From Hyphomicrobium sp. (lineage in GTDB: Bacteria; Pseudomonadota; Alphaproteobacteria; Rhizobiales; Hyphomicrobiaceae): 64,000 nt of DNA. The position numbers and the translations under genes were made by a program. Position 1 is the first letter of the stretch. Each line of letters starts with the position of its first letter. Positions 48,705-58,039 of the stretch are shown piece by piece. Under the pieces are notes generated by a model. That model had not been told where the DNA came from. It saw nothing but the letters and a program-made list of their open reading frames with translations, and searched no databases. The stretch spans positions 1 to 64,000 of the forward strand of contig JABFRT010000031.1 of assembly GCA_013141015.1 (NCBI GenBank), written 5' to 3'.

Positions 48705-49139
48705 ATGCAGCCGCGATTGAGCCTCGTCACGCTTGGCGTTGCGGATGTCGCGGCATCGCGGGCGTTTTATGAGCGGCTCGGGTTCAAGGCGTCGTCTGAC
48801 AGCAATCCGAACGTGACGTTCTTTGATGCCGGCGGCGTTGCGCTCGCGCTCTTTGGCCGCGCCGCACTTGCGCACGATGCGAGCATAGAGAATTCCGAGC
48901 CAGGGTTTTCTGGCGTGACGCTTGCCCACAATGTTGCGAGCGAGGCCGAGGTCGATGCTGTGATGTTAGAAGCCGTCGCGGCGGGTGCTCAGCTGACCAA
49001 GCCAGCCGCTAAAACCTTTTGGGGCGGATACTCCGGATACTTTGCCGATCCGGACGGCCACCTCTGGGAAATCGCGTACAATCCTTTCTGGCCGTTCGAC
49101 GACGCAGGGCGCGTGATCCTGCCGGGACCCGCCACATGA
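48705..49139 (+). CDS. VOC (glyoxalase/bleomycin-resistance-like) family protein
   Basis: A 144-residue protein with two beta-alpha-beta-beta-beta modules: LSLVTLGVADVAASRAFYERLGFKAS...VTFFDAGGVALALFG and VTLAHNVASEAEVDAVM...GGYSGYFADPDGHLWEIAYNP. The last segment carries the metal-site glutamate. It is cytoplasmic and the substrate is unknown. It lies between the enoyl-CoA hydratase and CoA-binding genes in a tight run; its stop overlaps the next start (ATGA). Confidence 0.87.
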   Translation: MQPRLSLVTLGVADVAASRAFYERLGFKASSDSNPNVTFFDAGGVALALFGRAALAHDASIENSEPGFSGVTLAHNVASEAEVDAVMLEAVAAGAQLTKPAAKTFWGGYSGYFADPDGHLWEIAYNPFWPFDDAGRVILPGPAT

Positions 49140-49573
49140 CCGCTGACCGCAACAGTGATGAGGCGATCGACGCAATACTCAGCACAGCGCGCGTGTTCGC
49201 CGTTGTTGGCGCCAGCAACAAGCCGTACCGGCCAAGCTATGGCGTGATGAAGGCTCTGATCGAGCACGGCTATACCTTGCATCCGGTCAATCCGGGCCTC
49301 GCTGGGCAAGAGATCCACGGGCGGCGCGTCTATGCGTCCTTGGCGGATGTTCCGGCACCCGTCGATGTGGTCGATATCTTCCGCAATTCAAACGACGCGC
49401 TGGGCGTGGTGCGCGAGGCGATTGCGTTGCGGAACACGCTTGGAATAACTGTTGTTTGGATGCAGCTCGGGGTCATCAACGCCGGGGCCGCTGAGGAAGC
49501 GTCTGCCGCCGGTCTTGCAGCCGTCATGGACCGCTGCCCGCGCATTGAATTAGCCCGCAAGTCGCGCCGCTAG
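49136..49573 (+). CDS. CoA-binding domain protein (YccU-like)
   Basis: A 145-residue Rossmann-fold protein: VFAVVGASNKPYRPSYGVMKALIEHGYTLHPVNPG, VDVVDIFRNSNDALGVVREAI and VVWMQLGVINAGAAEEA. This is the CoA_binding_2 family also found as the N-terminal domain of acyl-CoA synthetases; stand-alone forms such as YccU bind CoA and have no defined reaction. Translation is coupled to the VOC gene. Confidence 0.88.
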   Translation: MTADRNSDEAIDAILSTARVFAVVGASNKPYRPSYGVMKALIEHGYTLHPVNPGLAGQEIHGRRVYASLADVPAPVDVVDIFRNSNDALGVVREAIALRNTLGITVVWMQLGVINAGAAEEASAAGLAAVMDRCPRIELARKSRR

Positions 49574-49776
49574 AGGGTCCTCATCTTGCGGATGGGCCGG
49601 GTCATGCCCATCTGAGCCTGATCATCACGAAGCCTTGAAGGCGTCCTATTTCAGGGCCTTAAGTGATCCAACGCCGCAATTAACGACTACATAGCGGTAA
49701 CCAGACGCATAGCTATCACCTTTGCTTTCGCACAGCGGATGAGGCATATGCGGTTATCGTGCAGGAGTGACGCCAC

Positions 49777-50406
49777 GTGGGTGCTTTGAAATCAGTGAAA
49801 ATGCCAGCGGATTGGTCGGTTGAGACGGTTCTGCCCATCGCGTTCGAGGGCCGCGAACTGACGCTTGAGGCGCACGCATTCCAGGGCGACACGGCCGAGG
49901 AGCAGGTGCTGGTTCTGATCCACCGCGCGCCGGATATGGCGAAGGGCACTCTGCCGGTTGTGCGCATTCATTCCGGCTGCGTGACGGGCGATATTTTTCA
50001 TTCGTTGCGCTGCGATTGCTATCAGCAACTCCAGGCCGCGTTAAAGGTGATCACCGCGTCTGCGTTCGGCGCCATTGTCTATGTGCCGTATCATGAAGGC
50101 CGCGGCATCGGCTTATTTAAAAAAATTCAGGCCTATGCTTTGCAGGATCAGGGGCAAGACACCATTGAGGCCAATATTTCCGTTGGCGCGCCCGTCGATA
50201 GCCGCGACTATGATTTGTCGGCCCGCGCGCTGATTGACCTTGGCATGGGCGAGATAAAACTGTTGTCGAACAACCCGGCGAAGGAAGCGGCTTTGAAAGC
50301 CAAAGGCATTCGCATTGCAGAGCGCGTTTCAATCGTTGTGCCGCCGAACAAGTTCAACAAGCGGTATCTCGAAACCAAGCGCTCGCGGATGTCGCACAAG
50401 ATTTAG
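49777..50406 (+). CDS. ribA: GTP cyclohydrolase II
   Basis: A 209-residue enzyme (EC 3.5.4.25) that opens GTP to the pyrimidine precursor of riboflavin. Zinc ligands are C68 and the two cysteines of SLRCDC; HEGRGIGLFKKIQAYALQDQGQDTIEAN is the GTP site, and KLLSNNPAKEAALKAKGI the C-terminal signature. Translation starts at GTG 49777, with AGGAG nine bases upstream. It stands alone rather than fused to RibB. A RibD C-terminal-type reductase lies 4 kb away, so it could serve riboflavin or another pterin-like product. Confidence 0.9.
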   Translation: MGALKSVKMPADWSVETVLPIAFEGRELTLEAHAFQGDTAEEQVLVLIHRAPDMAKGTLPVVRIHSGCVTGDIFHSLRCDCYQQLQAALKVITASAFGAIVYVPYHEGRGIGLFKKIQAYALQDQGQDTIEANISVGAPVDSRDYDLSARALIDLGMGEIKLLSNNPAKEAALKAKGIRIAERVSIVVPPNKFNKRYLETKRSRMSHKI

Positions 50407-50431
50407 AAACGGCATTATCGACCTGGTGTCG

Positions 50432-50455
50432 CCCCGGCCCTCAAGCCGGGGTTTC
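50432..50455. terminator. Hairpin between convergent ribA and glucan exporter genes
   Basis: CCCCGGC (50432-50438) and GCCGGGG (50445-50451) form a perfect stem followed by TTTCC. The last codon and stop of the exporter gene lie inside it, so it can act in both directions. The same hairpin type is nested in the repeat at 16240-16259. Confidence 0.6.
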
Positions 50456-52258
50456 CATTTGCGGGGCTTCCGCGTCGCCTGTGGTTTTCGGCACGGTGAA
50501 CCCGCCCTCGGCCACAAGGCGCGCGAACAGCCCCGTGCCATCAGCCAAGCCTTGGAACGTGCCGCGTTCGACGATGCGGCCATGATCGAGCACCAGGATT
50601 TCATCGGCATTGGCAACGGTTGAGAGGCGGTGGGCGATCACGAACGTAGTGCGGCCCTCGCGCAGTGTGTCGAGCGCCCGTTTGATCTTGGCTTCGGTCT
50701 CGGCGTCGAGGGCGCTTGTGGCTTCATCCAGGATCAGGATGGGGGCATCTTTGAGGATGGCGCGCGCAATTGAGATGCGCTGGCGCTCGCCGCCCGACAA
50801 GGACGCGCCACGTTCGCCGATCATGAAATCGTATCCGCCCGGCTTTTGCGAAATGAACTCGTGTGCCTCGGCAAGGCGTGCGGCGCGCTCAACCTCAGCG
50901 TCCGTTGCGTCCGGCTTGCCGATGCGGATATTCTCGCCAATCGAGCGATTGAACAGGCCGGCGTCCTGGAATACCACGGCAATCGATTGACGGAGCGATT
51001 GCAGCGTGACACCCGCGATCGGTGTGCCGTCAATCGCGATCACACCGTTCTGTGGTGTCCGGAAGCGCTGCAACAGGGCAATCGCCGTCGATTTGCCGGC
51101 ACCCGTTGGGCCGACCAGCGCGATTGTTTGCCCGGCTTTGGCGGTGAAGCTGACGTCATAGATGCCTTGGGGGCCTCTGCCATAGGCGAAGCTGACGTTG
51201 TCGAAGCGGACTTCGCCTTGGACGGGCGGCAACGGCTTAGCGCCGGGCGGATCGGCACTGGCGACAGATTCATCCATCAATCCGAACAGCAGCCGCAAGG
51301 TTGGCGCTTGCTGATGCACGCGCACGACAAAGCCAGACAGCTGGTCGAGTTTGCCGATCAGCAGAGATGCGAACGCGACGAAGCTGACGATCTCGCCAAC
51401 GCTTAATTCACCGCGCTTTGAAAGGATGGCGCCGACAATGAATACCGTCACCATTGTCAGCGTGGCGGCGGCGCGTTGCAGCACGGCCAGAATACCCCAC
51501 CACGACAACACCGGATACTGAGCGCGCAACAGATCGTGCATGATTTTGCGCAGCGCGCCAGCTTCGGCTTGCATGCGTGCGTAGCTCTGCACCACCATCA
51601 CATTGCCGATCACATCGACCACGCGGCTTGAAAGTTGCGTCTCATAGGTCTCGACGGCGGCTTGCCCCTCGGACGTTTTGCGCATCACAAACACGTTCAT
51701 CAACGTGTAGGCAACGGCGGCGGCCAGCAGGATTAGCGCCATCCGGTAATCCATGCTCAGCGCCGTTGGGATCAGCAGAATAATACCGAACAGCGCTGTC
51801 AGCTGATCGCGCATTGCACCGAGCCACAGCCAGAACAGCGAGCTTGTTCCCGACAGGATCATACGGATAACAGCACCCGAGCCACGCTCGGCGTGATAGT
51901 TCTGCGGCAGCGCGATGGCGCGCTCGAATACGTCGGACAATTGCACAAGCTTTTGGCGATGCGCCAGCCGGTCAGCGTAGGTCGCAACGACTACACCCGC
52001 CAGAATGCTGAACAGGCCGAGTGCTGCCCAAAGACCGATAAACCCGAAAGCATCATCGCCCTTGCTCAAAGCATCAACGACGCGGCCAAACAGAACGGGT
52101 TCGGCAAGCTGAATAGCCGCGATAACCACGCCCGCGAAGGCGAGCGCCATTGCCAGATATTTTTCCGGCGCAAGCAGCCCAAGTGCCCGCTTGTAGATTT
52201 GCACAAGGGTCAAGGGGACTGCGGGGAGAGGCGCAGAAGACATTGTTTGGCTGGTCAT
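50441..52258 (-). CDS. ndvA: ABC exporter, cyclic beta-1,2-glucan type (NdvA/ChvA-like)
   Basis: A 605-residue half-size exporter: six membrane helices (start of domain LTLVQIYKRALGLLAPEKYLAMALAFAGVVIAAIQLAEPVLFGRVVDALS, as in NdvA) followed by an ATPase with Walker A VGPTGAGKST, signature LSGGERQR and Walker B LILDEATSALD. In Rhizobium and Agrobacterium, NdvA/ChvA exports cyclic beta-1,2-glucan to the periplasm. ATG 52258 or 52243 are both possible. An NdvB synthase is not in the window. The specific substrate is inferred from similarity. Confidence 0.85.
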   Translation of the reverse strand: MTSQTMSSAPLPAVPLTLVQIYKRALGLLAPEKYLAMALAFAGVVIAAIQLAEPVLFGRVVDALSKGDDAFGFIGLWAALGLFSILAGVVVATYADRLAHRQKLVQLSDVFERAIALPQNYHAERGSGAVIRMILSGTSSLFWLWLGAMRDQLTALFGIILLIPTALSMDYRMALILLAAAVAYTLMNVFVMRKTSEGQAAVETYETQLSSRVVDVIGNVMVVQSYARMQAEAGALRKIMHDLLRAQYPVLSWWGILAVLQRAAATLTMVTVFIVGAILSKRGELSVGEIVSFVAFASLLIGKLDQLSGFVVRVHQQAPTLRLLFGLMDESVASADPPGAKPLPPVQGEVRFDNVSFAYGRGPQGIYDVSFTAKAGQTIALVGPTGAGKSTAIALLQRFRTPQNGVIAIDGTPIAGVTLQSLRQSIAVVFQDAGLFNRSIGENIRIGKPDATDAEVERAARLAEAHEFISQKPGGYDFMIGERGASLSGGERQRISIARAILKDAPILILDEATSALDAETEAKIKRALDTLREGRTTFVIAHRLSTVANADEILVLDHGRIVERGTFQGLADGTGLFARLVAEGGFTVPKTTGDAEAPQMETPA

Positions 52259-52322
52259 AAAAACATTCGCGCTGCTGAAGGGTCGAGCGGTGTTTAGAGG
52301 CGTCGCGTGGCCGCGCAAGCGG

Positions 52323-54632
52323 TTATTTGCCCCACTTCGACGCAAGTTGGTGCGTGGCGCCTTTGAGAGCATCGAATGTGAAGGTGATTGTGTGGCGGCC
52401 AGCGGGAACTTCGACCGCGCGGAATAGCACGTTGGCGCGCAGCATTGGCACGTCAGCGCCGTCGATGGCCGCAAACCACCACGGCTGCCAGATGTCGTTC
52501 AAGACGACGAAACCGCCATCTGGACTATCCGCTTCAAGCGTGATGCGGGTGTTGTGATAGGCGGTGATGCGCACTTCGCCAGGCTTTCGGCCACTGCCCG
52601 ACGGCTCGGCTTCAAGCACGATGGTCTCCTCGGGATTGGCATTCGGCCATTGGCCCGACGCCGAAATCGCATTGAAATCGCCACGCACACTTTCAGGCAC
52701 AAACATCACACGCGGAAGCGCGCGCGGATTTTCATAAACGAAGCCGTCGGCGGTTTTGGCGACCAGCATCACGTCACCCGGTTTTAAGTTTTTGTCGATT
52801 TGATCAATCGGCACGCTGGTTGCGATGTAGCGAAGCCCGAGCATGTCTGCGAGCCGCGAGCGGTAGGACGGGAGCAGCGGCGCAAAGCCTTTCTGTTCGG
52901 GCAAACCAACAGTATCGCCAGCACCGGTCGCGCGCGTGTGGGCGCCAAGCCGCAGAGGATTATAGCCGAGTGTATTCTCAAGACTGTGGGTCAGCGATGC
53001 ATTCGGCCAATGAAACCCAAAGCCCACGAGTTCGACGCGGTCGCGCCGCGTGTCGCTTTGGCCCGCTTTGGTCTTCTGTTTCAACAGTGCGATTGTGGGG
53101 TTCTGAGTTGTTGGCTCTAGCACATCGTAGGTCTGAGGCGGCAGGCCAGTGGCGCCGCCCGGCGTATTCGAATACCCAAGATCCAGAGCCATGAAGGCGG
53201 CAATCCCCAGAACCGCCGTCATTGGCGGCATGGGACGGCCAGACATCGCATAGAGCAACGCTGCTGCCGCTGCGAACGTCACTGCCGGAACGAGGATTGC
53301 AATCCAAGCCTGATCAAGCATGCCGGTCTCTGCGGCAAGAGCCGTCATGCCCGCATACGCCAGCAATGGCACGGCAAGCAGCAGCGAAAATTGCGCCCAG
53401 TTCAAGCGTGGAGCTGGCTCAGACAGAATTTCGTTCAACGCAATACCGGCGAGAACGCTGACAAAAAATCCGATCACGAACACCGCGTCCGCCGGGCGGC
53501 GATAAAGATCGACTCCGGGAATGAGGCTATGGAATACTTGAAATACCGGCGTGTACCAGCCGAGCGCGTAGGTCAAGCTAAACACCAGCGCTGCCGCATA
53601 GAGCCGCGCGCCTTTGCGCCAATAGAGCCCGGTCACCGCGCCCCAAAGCAGCAGAACCGCAGTCATTGCGCCCAAATACATCTGGCCCATGTTCTGCGCC
53701 AGATAGAGGCCGGTGTCCTTCCAGCGTCCGCTGGGTGGCCCCCAATACTCAGCACCGCGGCCGCTTGCGCCAAATACATCAGGGGCCAGCAACGACAGCA
53801 AGTGGGCAGGGTGCAGCGAGCCGCGGCCGGCTCCTTCCAAATCAATCGACGGTCTGTTTGAATCTGCCGCGACAAGCAGTGTCAGAATAACGGGCACGGC
53901 GATCATGAGGCACCCGGTGATCGCCGCGGCTGAGAGCGGCTTAATTGAGCGGCGAACGGCGTCGCCCGGCGACTGGGCCGTGATCCAGTAGGCGAGCACG
54001 TAAGAGATGAGAAAATACACCGACAGCAACGCGATCTGATCGCGGCCGAGAACCAACAGGGCCGCAGCCAAGCCCGCCGCGACGCCATAGCCCCATGAGG
54101 CGCGAGACAGCGCGCGATCCAGAAACAGCAGCGTGACTGGTAGATAGGCGAGGCTCATCACTTGGCCGATATGCTGAATACGCCAAGCCATCGCCGCGCC
54201 AAATGCAAAGGCGAGGGCCGAGAGAAGGGCTGCCGCCGAATGCCAGCCCTTGTCCGCGAGCCACAGGAACATCGCGGCCGCACTGATCAGCAACACCACG
54301 TAGAGCGTTACGTCGGCGGCCCAGGCGGTCGGCGCGGGATTAAGCGCTGCAAGAACCAGAAACGGCGGCGAAAAAATCAACGACTGCGGATCGGCAATTT
54401 GCGGCATGCCTGAAAACGCATACGGCACCCAGAACGGGCTTTCACCTTTTGCGAAACTTGCGGCAAGGAACTGCAGTTGCGGCAGGAACTGCGCTTTCGC
54501 GTCCCACGGAATAGTGACGGCGCCCGACAGCCACGGCCAGGCGAGAACCGTCCAGGCGGCCGCCAGGAAGACCAGCGCCAGCGCGCGTGAGCCTTGTTCG
54601 CGCCCCACGAAACGACTATGGAAATCCGTCAT
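52323..54632 (-). CDS. Large multi-spanning membrane protein (YfhO-like)
   Basis: A 769-residue protein with about twelve to fourteen membrane helices and a C-terminal periplasmic domain of about 190 residues. The first periplasmic loop (IPWDAKAQFLPQLQFLAASFAKGESPFWVPYAFSGMPQIADPQS) and the second (LLSLLAPDVFGASGRGAEYWG) match the YfhO/GT-C type, which is thought to glycosylate lipid-linked polymers. The C-terminal part ends in a beta-rich domain (EVRITAYHNTRITLEADSPDGGFVVLNDIWQPWW) typical of the same family. The substrate is unknown. Confidence 0.75.
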   Translation of the reverse strand: MTDFHSRFVGREQGSRALALVFLAAAWTVLAWPWLSGAVTIPWDAKAQFLPQLQFLAASFAKGESPFWVPYAFSGMPQIADPQSLIFSPPFLVLAALNPAPTAWAADVTLYVVLLISAAAMFLWLADKGWHSAAALLSALAFAFGAAMAWRIQHIGQVMSLAYLPVTLLFLDRALSRASWGYGVAAGLAAALLVLGRDQIALLSVYFLISYVLAYWITAQSPGDAVRRSIKPLSAAAITGCLMIAVPVILTLLVAADSNRPSIDLEGAGRGSLHPAHLLSLLAPDVFGASGRGAEYWGPPSGRWKDTGLYLAQNMGQMYLGAMTAVLLLWGAVTGLYWRKGARLYAAALVFSLTYALGWYTPVFQVFHSLIPGVDLYRRPADAVFVIGFFVSVLAGIALNEILSEPAPRLNWAQFSLLLAVPLLAYAGMTALAAETGMLDQAWIAILVPAVTFAAAAALLYAMSGRPMPPMTAVLGIAAFMALDLGYSNTPGGATGLPPQTYDVLEPTTQNPTIALLKQKTKAGQSDTRRDRVELVGFGFHWPNASLTHSLENTLGYNPLRLGAHTRATGAGDTVGLPEQKGFAPLLPSYRSRLADMLGLRYIATSVPIDQIDKNLKPGDVMLVAKTADGFVYENPRALPRVMFVPESVRGDFNAISASGQWPNANPEETIVLEAEPSGSGRKPGEVRITAYHNTRITLEADSPDGGFVVLNDIWQPWWFAAIDGADVPMLRANVLFRAVEVPAGRHTITFTFDALKGATHQLASKWGK

Positions 54633-54721
54633 GAAGGTCCCGCAAGTTGGGTGGAAGTCCCCATCCTGGCGGCTCTATAGCACTTCATTTGGGCGAGAGT
54701 TTACAGAAAGCAGACGAGCTC

Positions 54722-55444
54722 ATGACGGCCCAGTCCCGTGTTCATCTGACCGCTGCCAGTTTGTCCACTTCGCCCGGCTTTGTGGAGCCCTTGGTTAACG
54801 CCCGCTCCGACCGCCCTTTTGTCATTGCCCAGCTCGGACAGTCACTTGATGGCAGGATTGCGACGCCCACAGGTGACTCGCGCTGGATCAACGGCAATTG
54901 TGCGCTTGACCATGTGCACCGGCTGCGGGCCAACGTTGACGCAGTGGTCGTGGGCATCGGCACGGTTGTCGCGGACGACCCCTATTTGACTGTGCGCCGC
55001 GTAGCAGGCCGCCACCCGGCCCGCGTGGTGATTGACCCCAATCACCGGCTGCCGCCGTCGGCACACGTGCTCGCGGCCGATGGTATCCGGCGGCTGATCG
55101 TATGCGGGGAAACACACGTATGCCCTCAAGGGTCGGAAACGGTGGTCGTCGGCCGCCGCGGTTTTCTGCTTGATCCCGCAGAAATCGTTTCGGCGCTGTT
55201 CAAATTGGGCTTGAAGAAAATCTTGATTGAGGGCGGTGCAAGCACCATTTCTGCGTTCATGGATGCCGGAGTGGTCGATAGGCTGCACGTACTTGTGGCG
55301 CCGGTCATTCTGGGGTCTGGTACAACAGGGTTGTCATTGCGGGCCATTCAAGGATTGGATGAAGCGCGCCGCCCCCGCACTTCTGTCCATGTTTTGGACG
55401 ACGGTGACGTGCTTTTTGACTGCGATTTGCAGAAAGATATTTGA
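54722..55444 (+). CDS. RibD C-terminal (dihydrofolate-reductase-like) family protein
   Basis: A 240-residue NADPH-dependent reductase of the RibD_C superfamily without the N-terminal deaminase. Motifs: RPFVIAQLGQSLDGRIATPTGDSRWINGNCALDHVHRLRANVDAVVVGIGTVVADDPYLTVR, KKILIEGGASTISAFMDAGVVDRLHVLVAPVILGSG. It would reduce a ribosyl-amino-pyrimidine or a related pteridine intermediate. It starts a plus-strand pair with cytochrome b561 (13-base gap). Free-standing RibD_C beside a separate ribA and a pterin-synthase homolog suggests a role outside housekeeping riboflavin synthesis. Confidence 0.83.
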   Translation: MTAQSRVHLTAASLSTSPGFVEPLVNARSDRPFVIAQLGQSLDGRIATPTGDSRWINGNCALDHVHRLRANVDAVVVGIGTVVADDPYLTVRRVAGRHPARVVIDPNHRLPPSAHVLAADGIRRLIVCGETHVCPQGSETVVVGRRGFLLDPAEIVSALFKLGLKKILIEGGASTISAFMDAGVVDRLHVLVAPVILGSGTTGLSLRAIQGLDEARRPRTSVHVLDDGDVLFDCDLQKDI

Positions 55445-55456
55445 GGAGCGGACGCC

Positions 55457-56089
55457 ATGGCCAGCCCCAACAAACCTACCCTTGATTACGATATTCCAGT
55501 TTATGCACCGGCAGCGCGTCGTTACCATTGGTGGGCGGCGGCACTTGTGCTGCTGCAATTGCCGCTTGGCTTTTACATGATGTACCGCGCCGAGGAGATG
55601 CCCGGTGTCAACGACAAAGGCGAGGCGGTCAAAGGCGTTTGGAACGGCATCGCCGATGGCGGGCTGACGGACACTCTGTTCAGTTCACACAAAATCCTCG
55701 GGCTTGTAATATTTGCTCTCATCGTAGCGCGACTAGCCTATCGCTTAATGAATGGCGCGCCACGCTCGGACCCAACAGTACCTGCCGCTTTGACCGGCAT
55801 CGGCCACGCGGTCCATTGGAGCCTGTATCTGCTGCTGCTGGCTGTACCGGTTGGCGGCTATCTTGGAATTTCTTATGGCAACTATCTCGACGTGTTCGGC
55901 ATCAATCTGCCGGCGTTGACGGCTGAGAACAAAGATATGTCGAAAGCGATGTTGGAATACCACGGCATCGGCGCCGCCCTTCTAGGCCTGCTGGCCGCGA
56001 TGCATATCGGCGGAGCACTGTTTCACAAAGTGATCCGCAAAGACCGCGTGGTCGAGCGGATGCTGCCGAAGAAAAACAGGGTTGCTTAA
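55457..56089 (+). CDS. Cytochrome b561 family protein
   Basis: A 210-residue membrane protein with four main helices. Candidate heme ligands are histidines in RRYHWWAAALVLL, SHKILGLVIFALIV, GHAVHWSLYLLLL and MHIGGALFHKVI. A periplasmic loop of about 35 residues separates helices 1 and 2. It would move electrons between the quinone pool and a periplasmic acceptor. It lies 13 bases after the RibD-like gene. Confidence 0.87.
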   Translation: MASPNKPTLDYDIPVYAPAARRYHWWAAALVLLQLPLGFYMMYRAEEMPGVNDKGEAVKGVWNGIADGGLTDTLFSSHKILGLVIFALIVARLAYRLMNGAPRSDPTVPAALTGIGHAVHWSLYLLLLAVPVGGYLGISYGNYLDVFGINLPALTAENKDMSKAMLEYHGIGAALLGLLAAMHIGGALFHKVIRKDRVVERMLPKKNRVA

Positions 56090-56102
56090 ACTTGGCGCGT
56101 GG

Positions 56103-56996
56103 TCAAAGCGGTGATGAGGCCCCTGGCACCGCGAACATGTCGGTATGGCCAATCTGGGCGCCGTTGCGCTGCACCTTGATCCAGGTCTCGATCGACTTGG
56201 CATCAACGAGGCCGGTTTCGCCAGCCGCCATCGCGTGGCCGCGCACCAGTTCCTCAATCAGCATGCGATCATTGCGCCCGAGCACCCACGGGCTTTCACC
56301 TTCAAGGACTGAAAAGCCGTTGAGCCGGAATTGGTCTGCGAGGTGGGTGGCAGCCATAGGACCCGCTGCGGGCCCAAAACCCTTATCGCCCATTTGGTGG
56401 CGATGGAACGCACTGGCAATTTGATTGTCGGCTGGCCGGTGCGGGCTCCAGCGCTGTACGCCGTTGTAGGTGAGCACTGCATAAAAGGCGGCGTTGATCG
56501 CCGCACATGCGCGCGCCAGTTTGCGGATGAAATCTTCAGACACGAGATCGAACAGTGCCGACGCTGTAATAAGCCCTGGCCGGCCGGCGAGCGCGCGGTC
56601 AAGATCTGATGCCAGATTGATATTGGCGAATTCCACGTTGATCGTGGTGTGACCTTTGGTCAGCACAAGGCCATCTTTGCTTGCATCGGCGCTATCGGCC
56701 CAGCGGCTCAGCATGTCGCGGGCAGCATCCAGCAGCGATGCATCGGAATCAACCAGCAGCCAAGATTGGGTGTTGGGAAGTAGGGAGGCCGTCGCCCGCA
56801 GGTTAGCGCCGGTGCCGCAGCCAAGATCGACGACGCTGACTTGGTCGCGTAAGGCAAAACGTGCAGAGACCGCATTGGCGATATCATAATTGCGCGCGGC
56901 ATTGTCGGCGCCTTCGCGCAATTGAAGCCACTCGCGGGAAAAAGAGGCCGGTGCCACGCTGGCCGCTGGCGTGTCTTTCGTGGGCGCGTTTTTCAT
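56103..56996 (-). CDS. SAM-dependent methyltransferase
   Basis: A 297-residue class I methyltransferase. The SAM site is VSVVDLGCGTGANLRATASLL, followed by the acidic VDSDASLLDAA; a helical insertion includes ASALFDLVSEDFIRKLARACA. It is cytoplasmic. The start at 56996 overlaps the stop of the glycosyltransferase gene by four bases. With the glycosyltransferase, pterin-synthase homolog and dehydrogenase it forms a minus-strand operon, suggesting it modifies a shared small-molecule product. Confidence 0.85.
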   Translation of the reverse strand: MKNAPTKDTPAASVAPASFSREWLQLREGADNAARNYDIANAVSARFALRDQVSVVDLGCGTGANLRATASLLPNTQSWLLVDSDASLLDAARDMLSRWADSADASKDGLVLTKGHTTINVEFANINLASDLDRALAGRPGLITASALFDLVSEDFIRKLARACAAINAAFYAVLTYNGVQRWSPHRPADNQIASAFHRHQMGDKGFGPAAGPMAATHLADQFRLNGFSVLEGESPWVLGRNDRMLIEELVRGHAMAAGETGLVDAKSIETWIKVQRNGAQIGHTDMFAVPGASSPL

Positions 56997-58039
56997 GGCC
57001 GCATCCCGAGAATAACGGCGGCGACGCGGCGCGCGGTTTCGTGCCATGTCGGCAGCGTGCGGCCGGCGTCCCAGGCGGCATCCGCCAGCCGGTCGCGCAA
57101 TTTTTTATCGGTCAAGGCTTGGCGCAAGGCGGCTGCGAGTTCATTGACGTTGCCGGCTTCCACGTGCAGCGCGACGGCTTGGCCGGCTGTATCGCCAGCT
57201 GCTCCACCCGTTGCCGTGACAATCGGAAGTCCGCGCGCCATCGCTTCGGCAAGCACCATGCCGTAGCCTTCAAATAGCGATGCTGAGACAAACAGATCGG
57301 CGCTTTCGTAAATCCGCTCCAGCGTTGCGGGAACGACTTTACCGGCAAGCTTGACGCGATCTCCAAGGTTGTGGGTTTCAATGGCCGCGCGCAGCGCTTC
57401 TACCGCGGCCGGGTGGCGGTCGAGTGCGCCGGCTATCGTCATGCGCCAATCGAGGTCGGTGATTTTGGCGAGAGCTTCGACCAGAACGTCATAGCCCTTG
57501 CGCGGCAGCACCGCACCAACCGACAGAATTTGCAGCGGCATGCCCGTGCCTGTGGCGCGGCCGGCTGGATCGGTGCCCGGCTCGGCAACCGTCATTTTAT
57601 GCGGTGACAGGTTCAAGTGTTCGGTCAGGATGCGTTTGGTCGCGCGGCTGGTGACAATGATGTGGTCAGCCCGTTGCAGGGCAGCCGTCTCGCTGCCGCG
57701 CAATTCGAGTTTGCGGGCGTGCGGCAATCCCGTTTCAAGAAACAGCGGATGATGGACCAGAGCGATCACGCGGCCATCCAAGGCGTCGAGCATGGGCTTG
57801 GTGAACGCACCATAGGCAAGCCCGTCGACTACCAAAACAGATGGCGTGACGCGGTCAGCCAGGACGCGCAGCGTCTCCGCGATGTCCGCGTCTGTGGGAT
57901 TGGGGAAGCTTCCCGGCAAGGCCAAATGGGTGACGCTGACGCCGAAATCCGCCAAGCGCTCCATCACGCGCCGGTCATAGGCATAGCCGCCGGTGGGGCT
58001 TCTCAAATCGCCGGGTACTGCAAAAATGGCTTCAGGCAC
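56993..58039 (-). CDS. Glycosyltransferase family 4 protein
   Basis: A 348-residue GT-B enzyme starting with GTG: VPEAIFAVPGDLRSPTGGYAYDRRVMERLADFGV. The C-terminal donor half has ILSVGAVLPRKGYDVLVEALAKI and the motif FEGYGMVLAEAMARGLPIV with the expected glutamates. The start overlaps the pterin-synthase stop by eight bases; an upstream in-frame start would run far into that gene. The acceptor is unknown; the operon context suggests a pteridine or another small molecule rather than a polysaccharide. Confidence 0.83.
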   Translation of the reverse strand: MPEAIFAVPGDLRSPTGGYAYDRRVMERLADFGVSVTHLALPGSFPNPTDADIAETLRVLADRVTPSVLVVDGLAYGAFTKPMLDALDGRVIALVHHPLFLETGLPHARKLELRGSETAALQRADHIIVTSRATKRILTEHLNLSPHKMTVAEPGTDPAGRATGTGMPLQILSVGAVLPRKGYDVLVEALAKITDLDWRMTIAGALDRHPAAVEALRAAIETHNLGDRVKLAGKVVPATLERIYESADLFVSASLFEGYGMVLAEAMARGLPIVTATGGAAGDTAGQAVALHVEAGNVNELAAALRQALTDKKLRDRLADAAWDAGRTLPTWHETARRVAAVILGMRP